Shown here: positions 24,701 through 33,899 of the stretch, in pieces
How positions within the stretch are numbered: position 1 is the first letter of the stretch
Layout: each line of letters starts with the position of its first letter
Source: Litoditis marina
Taxonomy: Eukaryota > Nematoda > Chromadorea > Rhabditida > Rhabditidae
Reading direction: 5' to 3'
NCBI GenBank assembly: GCA_964036275.1
Contig: OZ038436.1
Span: 14,163,904-14,227,903 of the forward strand
DNA: 64,000 nucleotides
Notes under the pieces: generated by a model
Seen by the model: only the letters and a program-made list of their open reading frames with translations
Told to the model about the DNA's origin: nothing
The model's database searches: none
Translations under genes and position numbers: made by a program

Positions 24701-26109
24701 GTTTGTTTGTACAGGCTCATTCATCTTTTGCTATTCTTGAATTATTGAATTTGAGTTCTCTGCAATTGTCAAACTGTATCTGTGCAGATAAGGGTGTGAA
24801 CTTTTCAAAGACATTATGCGACTGGGATTTATTCTTAATGAATTCGAGGTGGGCAAATCAGTACTTTTGTTTTTGTTCCAAGGCGTACCTGGAATGTTTC
24901 ATCAGTCGCAAATCAGCTGATGCTCTTCTGTCTTTCATCGACGAATACGCCCCGAGGATCAACTATCATCTGATCAATTGTGACGTGAGTTTTACCAATT
25001 TCCTAATTGGTTGTTGTTCTTGCTAGAACATCAATGAGTCTTCCTCAGTTTTTAGTAAGACAGACCGACCTACATAATTCAATCCAATTGCATAATCAGG
25101 AATGCCATTCTGAATTTGCAATGCATTTTACGACTTCTGAAAGTAGGGTTTATTGTGATTGTTCAATATTTGATTCCGTCGTTGAAGTTGTAGTATGAAC
25201 TCATATTATTAATAGTTGTATCACTTGCTAATCTAGTTCAATTGTTTTTGGCCACATCCTATACTCTATTATCAATATAGGGGTAGACCGGCCATTTTAA
25301 ATGATTGGCTCACATAGCGCTTTTATTTTGAACAGAAAATGACTTTGACGGGGTTCGAACCCGTAGGTAGGTACTGGACAATGGTCCACGAGTATATCGA
25401 TTTTTCAGGGTTCCCTGGACCGTATGAATGGAGAGGCTACCACCCCGATTGCCGTCACCTGGGGAGTTTTCCCGGGGGCCGAGATCGCCCAGCCGACCGT
25501 CGTGGATCCGTTAGCATTCCGGGCCTGGAAGGACGAGGCCTACGGAATGTGGATAGAGAACTGGTGAGTTGTACATCTAACCGCGGGTTCTTCGGTAATC
25601 TAAACGGTTACGGTAACCCATTTTCAGTAGGTTACCTGAGTAACGGCTGCGCTTTTTGAGTTATCCGCTTTAATTATGGACGGCAGCAGAGATGGTAATG
25701 AGCAAAGTATAGGTATTGATTTATTGATTGATTGCTCGTTTGAGGAAAGTTACCCATAGAATCTGAGAGCAGGACGAAATTAAAAAGTGTTGAGTCCCTA
25801 ATATAGCAAAAGTCTTATAGATAGATGTATCTATTCGCGATTCAACACATGACTTTTCACATTGTTAGATGTGACACTCCCATTGAAATGTAAGAAAAAA
25901 TAAGAGGAGGAAAAAGAAAAGGGTAAATAAATATGCTGTATTACAGGGCCTGGCTGTACCCAAAGGAATCTCGTTCTCGTGAAGTTCTCCAACACATTCA
26001 TGACGAATTCATTCTACTCACCCTCGTTGACAACGACTTTCCACGACCGTCGATCATATTTGAGATTCTGGAAAAGATGGTGGCAAAGGCCGAAACACTT
26101 ACAGTTTAA
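18794..26109 (+). CDS. MTHFR: Methylenetetrahydrofolate reductase
   Basis: Cytosolic flavoenzyme that reduces 5,10-methylene-THF to 5-methyl-THF with NADPH, supplying methionine synthesis. Nineteen exons: 18794-18844, 18974-19068, 19130-19196, 19706-19836, 20023-20090, 20370-20554, 20741-20840, 21342-21457, 21736-21813, 22183-22305, 22588-22673, 23076-23229, 23519-23608, 23814-23933, 24157-24246, 24529-24627, 24883-24984, 25409-25563, 25947-26109; 690 residues, normal for the animal two-domain enzyme. Catalytic barrel motifs: SLEFFPPKT (~97), VDITWH (~128), LHMTC, LALRGD (~193), ITQLFF (~265), LYTMNRE. Linker DVRPIFW. Regulatory S-adenosylmethionine domain: [16 protein letters not shown] (~423), [26 protein letters not shown] (~603), LVDNDFP near the end. 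The first exon boundary is uncertain: a strong GTAGGT donor at 18874 would break phase, so I used AAG/GTGGCC at 18844. The N-terminal ~70 residues are not conserved. Confidence 0.93.
19405..19619. mobile_element. Non-autonomous hAT-like MITE with perfect 8-bp target-site duplication (copy 2)
   Basis: A 215-bp relative of the element at 8014, in an MTHFR intron. It begins CACACAATGCCAAGAGCCTC and ends GAGAGGCTTTGGCGGTGTATG. The flanks are GTTTGAAC at 19397-19404 and 19620-19627, an exact 8-bp duplication. The interior repeats TCGCGACCC four times, the reverse of GGGTCGCGA in copy 1. Confidence 0.82.
20575..20650. repeat. GA-rich microsatellite
   Basis: An imperfect (GA)n/(GAGA)n purine tract in an MTHFR intron. 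A (GT)n run of seven units is nearby at about 20147-20160. Confidence 0.8.
20884..21127. mobile_element. GGTTACC-rich foldback element in an MTHFR intron
   Basis: The ends are inverse copies: TAACCGGGTTTTTAGGTAAC at the left pairs with the sequence ending AAAAATCCGGTTA at the right, with arms of about 45 bp. The interior holds further GGTTACC/GGTAACC units in both orientations, about a dozen in total, so the whole 244 bp could fold into nested hairpins. It has no reading frame. Confidence 0.7.
21889..22012. mobile_element. TTAA-bounded palindromic MITE, copy A
   Basis: A 124-bp near-perfect inverted repeat. It begins TTAAAGAAGGACGATTATGT and ends with the inverse ACATAATCGTCCTTCTTTAA; an inner block (CTTTAAACTGCA) also pairs. 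It lies in an MTHFR intron. TTAA termini recall piggyBac target sites, but this alone does not prove the superfamily. Confidence 0.8.
23359..23498. mobile_element. Foldback just upstream of MTHFR exon 13
   Basis: GTTCGTACTTTTTACGTAGG at the left end is the inverse of CCGACGTAAAAAGTATGAAC at the right end apart from two mismatches (22-bp arms, 140 bp overall). The right end is 20 nt before the exon at 23519, so the element supplies part of the acceptor region. Confidence 0.65.
25339..25390 (-). other. tRNA-like 3' half in an MTHFR intron
   Basis: On the minus strand ACGGGTTCGAACCCCGT forms a perfect T arm followed by a 3'-like CAAAGTCA. The 5' half (acceptor and D arm) is missing; exon 18 begins about 20 bp beyond. 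It is either a tRNA fragment or a truncated SINE. Confidence 0.4.
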
Positions 26110-26458
26110 CTTGTTAGGTACTATCCAACTGACTCTTGAGTACACTTATATTGTAGTTGGCTGATATCGGGTTGTTATTGTTGAATATTGTTATTTTGTC
26201 GCATGTTTTGGGAATGTTAGTTTAACATAAAGCATGATTCTTTTTACGGTGTTTTTTATTAGGCTGGTAAGTAGCCAGCTTCCACTAAATTCGCTGACAA
26301 TCTAGTGTCCAATTTTCCGTTATGTAACACGCGGAGAATATGTTTAGGCCACAAAGGTTTTAGGGGTAGAATTTATGAACCATCAGAAAAACATACCAGT
26401 CTCAAAAAGTGTTTCATTGATATATCTCTGAAAACGAGATGTATTAGAAGCCGGTGTC

Positions 26459-26582
26459 TTAAAGTAGGACGATTATGTGGATCAATCCCGTGTCAACGGT
26501 CCTTTAAACTGCAATTGAAAATTGTATTGCAGTTTAAAGGACTGAAGCGTTGGGATTGGACCACATAATCGTCCTTCTGAAC
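26459..26582. mobile_element. TTAA-bounded palindromic MITE, copy B
   Basis: Begins TTAAAGTAGGACGATTATGT, ends ACATAATCGTCCTTCTGAAC; the terminal TTAA is mutated on the right. The centre CTTTAAACTGCAATTGAAAA matches copy C more closely than copy A. Confidence 0.78.
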
Positions 26583-27340
26583 TTACAACTACAGATGGGG
26601 TCGGATTTCAGAAAAGTCTGAATCTAACAGAATGATAACTAAAAACACAAAACGTTTGTTGTACAGATAACATTGCTCGCTTTACGATTACGCTGATGTG
26701 ACTCAATACTAACAAATCGTTAATTATAGTTCCAATGATTTTAGTTTTCTTCAGTGCTGCTCATCTTTGGAGTATGATATTTTTCATAGCATTTTAAAGT
26801 TACTGTTCGCTAAACTTTGCCTAAAATTCTCCAGAAAGTGGGTTTGTTTTGGGGATTGTAGGTAGCTTGTAGTTTGATTGACATTGACCTCTGTTCTATT
26901 CTCTCCCCGCCCCTCCATTCACCTGTCATCGTCTTTCACAACAATCACGCTTTCAATTCGATTTGTCTTTATTGAAGTCAAACTAACCAGAATTTTTGTA
27001 GATGTTGTGATTATTGTACTTTTACCTATAATTTTTGAAACTCTTCATTGAAAAGTAGTGTATAAAGTCATTTTCCACATTCGGAAACAGGGTCACTTAA
27101 ATGGAATTCATCTGATATCTATTGATGAAATCTCAGGTAGCCTGACTTTGTTAACTTCAATTAATAATTGAATGAACATTGTGATTACAAACTGGTACCC
27201 ACAAGTTTTTCGAATGTTTAGAATACAAATGAATAGTGATGCGTGCATATATGTTGTGCCACGGTTATTCTGAATGTTTGCAATGTTTTACGTTCTACGT
27301 GATCATTTCATCTGTTTATAACTTGTACTCTTCTACAACA

Positions 27341-27348
27341 TTTCATAG
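27341..27348 (+). other. Candidate trans-splice acceptor of the SDR gene
   Basis: TTTCATAG, then GT, then the ATG at 27351. No coding exon is found upstream in the spacer. Confidence 0.45.
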
Positions 27349-27350
27349 GT

Positions 27351-30300
27351 ATGCATGTGTCTGTGCTGGGAGCCAACTCCTTTATCGGACAACATTTCAT
27401 CAGCCACATTCGGGCCACTCAACCTGATGCCATCATAACCACATGGAGTTATACAGGGGATCTTGAAAGTCGATTGGGTAAGTTGTGGTTCTTGTCATTC
27501 CGTTGGTAGTGTGCCAATGAAATTCCCAGACGCTTTTGTTTTTCACTTATTTCGTAGTTAAAACAGGACGATTATGTGGACCAATCCCGTGTCAACGGTC
27601 CTTTAAACTGCAATCGAAAAATGTATTGCAGTTCAAAGGACTGAAGCGTTGGATCGGACCACATAATCGTCCTTATTAAAAATAGAAGTTTTTGTAAGCG
27701 GTTGTATCTGAAGGACTGATCGTTGTGATTTGATTCTGTTAAACTTGGATTGCAGGTCAGAAAAACCACTTCCCACATTTCAAAGGCATCGAGCAACTGG
27801 AGTACGCCATAAACGAAGCAGATGTGGTCAGTTGATTTGTTGTCTTCTGTAAACTTTCCTGTTTCTGTGGGCATTCGTACTTTGGTCTAATATTTGTGTA
27901 TTTTTCGTCTCGTACGACTTTTGCCGCATTAAATATTTAAAGCAGTTCATGAACTACTCATCTTACTCAAATTTAGAAGGACTGTACTCTCTCATGGTTT
28001 GATTTTGTAGTTGAACCGTACACGAGGTAGAATGATGGAATATTTATTGTGGCGACGTTTCGGTACTCTCTCAGTTTCGGCGTCTCATCCAATATGCTCT
28101 TCGCGTATTTGTACTCTGTAGTTTTCGCGGCAGATGTGATACAAACTATAATATATGTATTTGAGCACTACTTTTGAGTGAGTTAAATCAGAAAACAATT
28201 AAACACATGGTGAAAGAATGTTGTCTATTTGAAGGTGGTCAATCTCCACGAGTATCAGGACTTGTCGTTGATTCCGGATGAATATCTACTGCGCATACAC
28301 AACCTGGAATGTGAGTTAGTTATCCAGGAGCTGAGAAAAATACGCTGTGTTTGAGAACCTATAATGTATAGTGAAGTAACCTTCTCATGTGTGAGAATAA
28401 TGGCGTGATCAGTACAATTGTAAAAACCACCGTTGTATTTGTATTCCTTGTCGACTAAACTCTGTCTTACTGTCTGAGTACGTAGGAATGAGTATAGTCA
28501 ACATAATTCATAATGAGAATCCTACAGTACACAGTTTTTAATGACTTTGCCGAAAATATCATGTAACACTATTATGAACGGTAATCTGAGTCTAACGCAC
28601 AAATTGTTTCTCTTCTCGATCACATTTACGTATTTTCAACTTACTAAACGTCTATTTCTTTGTTGTCTTAGTAGAAACGAAAATACCTTTTTCTTAACTT
28701 CTCTTTAGTTGTCCGTTCGCTCATGTTTCTTCTGCCCGCTCGTTCCCGATTGATCCATCTCTCCTCGTGTTTCGTGCAATGCTCCTCCCGCTGGCCCAAT
28801 GTCAATGAACCGGAGACACCCGTACAGAAATACCGGACCCAATGGCCGTTCCCGGTCAGTTAGAACTCATAATTGGTCTTTGGACTTTGTACTCAGTCAT
28901 TTCCTTTTTACTTGCTGAATGTTGACCTTTGTACTTATCGCCCCTCTCCTTTTTGGTTATTGTGGACTTCTTGCTTCACGATATGGGAAATATTATTGAC
29001 ACCCTAACCTAGATGTGAGCTGATTGTCATTCGAAACAGTTTGGAAATCCTGTTGTAATATAATATTCAATTTTTTGCGGTTTGCGATTCGCGACTTTAC
29101 AATAGAAAAAATCCGCCATAGAGCTACACATGTGAAATATCACAAATGATAGCAAGTTTTGTGAAATTGACACAGTCTCAGACGTTTGCATCTCTCATCT
29201 CTCGTAAAGGATTGGTCAACCTGCTGAAAAACGGCTGGTCCGTTAGCAGTCAGAACGATTGACGCTAACTATCTGCGCTTAAGCAGCTACAAAAGCGATA
29301 GAGTATGCAGGTCAGTGAGACCGCAGACGTCTGCGTCTCTCTGATCTGCATAGTCTCTCGTCAAGGGCGCTACAAAAGTGGCTAATGAAAGCGGTAGGCC
29401 AATTGGCTGGAAATTGTCTGAACAGAGTCATATCTAAGATGTCGCAGTACTTTTTTAGCAGTATGTTTTCGTAATATAATGTTTGCAGGCGTACTGTAAA
29501 TCGAAGTCTGATGCTGAGGATCTGATCACCTCCAGCGACGTTCACTCCTATATCATGTAGGTGCTTCACGTCACATTATACGCACGTTGAACTCACGTAA
29601 AATGTGCTCTCCGTGAAAAATCAACGTGAAATGCGAGTTTTTAGCTGCCCTTCCAACTTTCAAAGCTTCACTGCCTACGCGTTTCACTATGTACACTATT
29701 TAGACCCTGCGTGGTGTTTACAAACCGAGAAACTCATTTAAATAGAACAGTTCCCATTGGTGTCCCTCATTTAGGCGGTGTGTGCCCGTCTATGGCCCGG
29801 GAGACGACTGTTCCATTCTGACTGATCTCATCAAGTGTTCCCAGCTGCTCGATATCGTTCCCCGTTTCGGAGACACCGATTCGGTTATTCAGGTAACTAT
29901 ATAGTTTTATAAGTTATAATTTGAATTCTCCCTTCCTGTTTTTCTTTGGTTTTGGATACGGTTCCTGTTCTACCCTAATGAAATGGTTACGGCATCTCGC
30001 GGTGCGTTCGGGATGAACATGCATCCTGCTACACTCAGTTGTCACCTAATTCCATCAAATATTACCTAGATCACTCTTACATTGTACTTTGTTACTGTTT
30101 GTAGTTGGACCTCGTCACATTGCAGTCGAAATTCGAAAAGGTGCCGTGCATGTAGATCAAACTACACCAAAAATACAGTACTTTTCTATAATTGTAATTT
30201 CCAGATGGCTTTCGTGAAGAACGTTGTCGACTGCATCTGGACAGCCGCGTCTTCTTTGATCGACTCCACTGATGACGTCATCAGGGAGGAAAGTGACGAT

Positions 30301-31800
30301 TCTCTGGAATTCATGGAACCCCCTGAGGAAAGTGACGAGAAAATCATAAGAGAAGTTCTTCTGGTGGCCGATGAAACAAAGAAAAATGATGTCTACTCGA
30401 CTGTCGGAAACCTGATTGCGGTCTGTTTGAAGTTATTGATTTGCTGCTACTTAAACATTATTGATTTTACAGGTGCGGAAGACGAGCTGCATTTTATTCA
30501 GACGTTTTTTCTTCAGCTTGCGAAATCTGTGTCAACCTGTATATTCTCTAGCTAGAGCCAGCTCTAGTTCAGGATGTTTTATTTTACAATCACGTTTGTA
30601 CACAATAAGTAAATTGAATGAAACGTGATAAAAAAAACATCAAATACATTGTCACGCATCAGTTTTTCTCTGTTTCGCATGGTTATAAGAAATTTTATCT
30701 GAATGTTTCCAGAGTGAGAAGCGTCCTCTCTCGTCGTTGTCTATTCCGGTGGCCCCTCTCTTCTATCTCTATCTCCTTTTCGCTACCGTCGTTGGATTTA
30801 TGTCAAAATGGATTCAGATTCCATCCATCATCAGAAATGTCAGTTTGTTTCTCTGGTTCAATCATAGTTTGTGAAAGCTGGTAACCTATTCAGCTATCAT
30901 ACAATAGAAAATATCTAAGAACGTTCGAATTAGTGAAAACAGCGCGCCTTTTGATCTACCTCAACCACATCGTTGTAAAATCCCGAAAAAGAGTTTACCT
31001 ACGTTTCGAAAATCCCACAGGTGGTAATGAACCAAAATGTTACCGAGTAATTGTAAAATGTTCTGCAGCCTATCTGTAGAATGTTCTGAAACAATTTTTT
31101 TGTTCATATTGTCTGTACACATCTTCTTTTATATATTGTACTCGTGCGAGAATCTCTGAAGGAGCTCAGAATTTATAGTTTTTGATTGAATACTATCCTT
31201 CAGCTTCCTGATCCGTGTGTTCTCTATTTCTACTTCTATCACTGGACCTTCTTCAATACTTCCAAGAGCTACTTCTTGCTCGGATACAAGGCGAAACACA
31301 ACTATGAGGTGAATGTTTTGTAGACTTCATTTTGAAACAACATCTTTTTTATAGTATACCGGTCCTTTGTCATATAATCACAACTCGTCTACGAAACGGA
31401 TGAGTTACAACAAAGCGAGCGAAACAGATCGAAAGACTAAGTTGAATAGTAGTGCACAATCTTTCAGTCATTGTTACATTCCACGTGAGACTATTTATCA
31501 TCTTGCCCCCCCCCCATACTACTATATGATAAAAGTAAGGCTCGATCTCTTTTTGCAATGATATGAGTCGCTCTGGGCAGCGAAGGCTGAAAACGGTATC
31601 TGTATGTCTGCTCTGATGTGTTCATAGTTTGATCGCGGTGTGTTTTGGTCGTATGTTTCGCAGGACGAGGTGTATGCTGATCAAACTACAACTCAAACTA
31701 CATCTATTTATAGGATTCTTTGTCTGCCAGCCGTTCCCACTACCGCTGCATCCCCGCCGTCAAAGTTGCCAATTTCTCCTGGAAGCCACGTGTACGCTGA
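27351..31800 (+). CDS. 3beta-hydroxysteroid dehydrogenase-like extended SDR with a membrane segment
   Basis: NAD(P)-dependent oxidoreductase of the 3beta-HSD/extended SDR family; the substrate cannot be told from sequence. Ten exons: 27351-27477, 27756-27826, 28235-28310, 28709-28854, 29489-29556, 29775-29892, 30205-30420, 30713-30838, 31204-31308, 31714-31800; 379 residues, the usual 3beta-HSD length. The nucleotide-binding loop is near the N-terminus (VLGANSFIGQH, residues 5-15; the classic GxxGxxG is relaxed). A serine pair lies in IHLSS (~110), and the catalytic YxxxK is Y142-K146 (AYCKSK), preceded by WPFP as in 3beta-HSDs. MRCVPVYGPGDD corresponds to the conserved RP..YG block. An insertion rich in Asp/Glu (~225-255) is unusual. 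A hydrophobic helix (~286-305) and an aromatic C-terminal stretch (YFYFYHWTFF) suggest ER or mitochondrial membrane anchoring. The donor after 30420 is GTCTGT. Family membership is likely, orthology is not assigned. Confidence 0.78.
27558..27679. mobile_element. TTAA-bounded palindromic MITE, copy C
   Basis: Begins TTAAAACAGGACGATTATGT and ends ACATAATCGTCCTTATTAA, 122 bp, in the first intron of the SDR gene. The arms differ at several sites from copy A, so the copies are not a recent duplication of one locus. Confidence 0.78.
29284..29410. mobile_element. AGCTACAAAAGCG foldback family, copy 1
   Basis: AGCTACAAAAGCGATAGAGT...GCAGGTCA faces TGATCTGCATAGTCTCTCGT...CGCTACAAAAGTGGCT, followed by GGCCAATTGGCTGG. 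The same order of blocks occurs at 49260-49385. It is in the SDR intron before exon 5. Confidence 0.6.
30101..30166. mobile_element. Short GTAGTTTGATC foldback before SDR exon 7
   Basis: GTAGTTGGACC at the left faces GATCAAACTAC at the right over about 65 bp, with a decayed left end. The right end is about 40 nt before the acceptor at 30204. Confidence 0.45.
31627..31690. mobile_element. Short GTAGTTTGATC foldback before SDR exon 10
   Basis: TAGTTTGATCGCGG at the left faces GATCAAACTA at the right; the interior TTGGTCGTATGT is shared (inverted) with the 40360-40430 segment. The right end lies about 25 nt before the exon at 31714. Confidence 0.55.
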
Positions 31801-33899
31801 TGGTCACATGCAAAATATTTAGTTTTGAAGTTTTTTTGAGTTTTATATACAAAACATTCACTTTTCGAGTTTTTTTTGTAGAAAAAAATCTAAATATTTC
31901 ATACGAAAATGTCAATGTTGAATCGTTCATCGATTCTTTCCTGCCTGCCGCCTTTTCCCTTTTTTCCTGTTCTCATACCGTTTCTTTTTGGTGGTATTTC
32001 AATTGGTTACAGTTTTTTTTTTCAGCTAAGATTCGTGTTATTGTTTTATCCGTTCTCCCGAGTGTTCAATTCTTCTTGTCTTTTTCACGATTGCAACTGT
32101 GTCATGGAGTTTCAAATTTTACGTGTAAGAGCTTTTATGTTTGAAACTAGAAAGAAAATATTGGAAGAAAATGTTCATTCATTGCATGGAACTTTGCTTG
32201 CCTCAAATGATTGTCTACCCTCGGTGTATGGAAAACAATTGAATTACTTATTATTTTCGTTATTCACTATGTAAACTATTCAAATATTTCCCAGTTGTTA
32301 CATCTTCGGAGTATCTTCTCTACTATATTTACCTACACGTTACACTCTCGGAACCGCAGCGAAGCAAAACTATTCATATTTCATGAAACTCGAACGTTTT
32401 GAGACTCAAATTTTCTATAAATGAGCCAAACTCAAAACAAAATGATCTAAAAAGTTGTAGGGAATCCTCTTTTCCTACAAACACCCCTGCAAACAGTTCT
32501 CACAGTGTCGCTCATATTTCCACCCGAAACTAGCAAATGTCACGTAATGTCTACGTGACATTTACCAGCGCACAATTGCCAGTCGACCGGCTGTTTTCAA
32601 TTTTCAATGGTCACGTTTGACACGAACGCCTCTCTGTGTTTCAAACCATCTCAATGTTAACTTTAGACAACTTCGTCCTAACTCATTTCTATGGTTTGCA
32701 AATGTTCCTCAACAAATATTCAAATACTTGTATCTACCTAGATTCACAGCCACACACGTTTTTATCACGTTATGAGCCACTAATGTGATCTACTGAATAT
32801 AAATCTACTACACTATCACAAACAAGTAGTAGGACTCTATCTATTTGACTGACTGAAACTGCAGAATTTCCGAAATTGCAGACATGTTCTCTTTGTTTTG
32901 ATCTGTGCACTGCAACAGCTGGTAGCTACTGGGGCATCGATTAAAACGTTTTGTTCTCGCTTTCTTCGAATGTTTATTTCACTACGTCCCGACTACCCTT
33001 TTTGATTGTCTTCACATGTTTTTCACTAATTTTATGTTTCAAAACGCCGTGTAGTTTACTAATTATTGAAATTTTAGAAATAGATGACGTTTTCAAACAT
33101 TAAAGGATTTCTCCTCTTCAGGCCAGTATAATCAAGTTACATGCTTTCCAGGAAAACAACTCATTAAGACCGAAAAAGGCCAAAACTGCCATTGTGAGAG
33201 AACCACAGCAGATTGGTTTGAATTCCAATCAAAAATAACAGTAACGTGAAACGTGAAAAACATCACGTTAATACGTTCAGTCTTTCAAGTTTCCAACTTA
33301 TACTGTGCTCTATACATTTCAGTTTGTTTGATGGGAGTGCAATGCACACTCTCCAAAACCAAAATCTTTCGGGATGTTTGAATTTGTGTTCTCTATTTTC
33401 CCTATTCTATTGAAAATTAACCATTTTCGAGAAAAAGCATGCACTATTTGTCTAAACTAACAGGTCTGAACAAAGGGTTTCATTTTTTTCTCGCTCGAGC
33501 TATTCTTTGGTTCAACAACAACATTCGTAGTAATAAACGCCTTTCGATGTATTGATTGTGGCCGATTTGATAAGATTGTTTCCCTTCTTTACCTATCTCA
33601 ACTCTACTGAGAGAACATCTTTTTTATAGAGCCAAGATTTCCAAGTTTAAACTGTTTATAAAAGTGCAATTCTGAACTTCAAAACTCAAACTCAGAAATT
33701 TTTGAATAAGTGAACATTATTCGTACATTTCACTAGATTGTTCTTTTATTTTCTCATGCCGTAGAGGTTTTCGCGTTTTCCATACCTTTCTTGCTGCCAG
33801 GATCGAATCCTTTATGATTTTATTTTTTTAATGTTTTTTAAATAGTGATATTTGCGAGATATTCGATAAATTCAAGTGTTTTTACGCGTTTTCAGTCAA
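31801..33899. other. Spacer between the SDR and sideroflexin genes
   Basis: 2.1 kb of AT-rich DNA. Several 60-170-codon frames are open, but they are dominated by Phe, Ser, Leu and Cys from T-rich sequence and match no family I know. There is no inverted repeat of note. It ends in TTTTCAG four bases before the sideroflexin ATG. Confidence 0.55.
33891..33895 (+). other. Candidate trans-splice acceptor of the sideroflexin gene
   Basis: TTCAG in a TTTTCAG context, then TCAA and the ATG at 33900. It has the strong acceptor consensus used throughout the window. Confidence 0.5.

Larger units (their letters stand above)
26110..27350. other. Spacer between MTHFR and the SDR gene
   Basis: AT-rich, 1.24 kb, with no recognisable exon. 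It holds one full TTAA palindromic element (26459-26582) and ends in a TTTCATAG acceptor two bases before the next ATG. Confidence 0.6.

Noticed and set aside
31640..31822. Last SDR exon read in the frame giving DEVYADQTTT
   Set aside because: That reading runs through the inserted foldback. The exon 31714-31800 after TTTATAG joins in phase 0 and gives VANFSWKPRVR.
31629..32274. Open frames of 121 and 171 codons after the SDR gene
   Set aside because: Composition is Phe/Ser/Leu/Cys from T-rich DNA, they overlap the SDR last exon in another frame, and no domain is visible.
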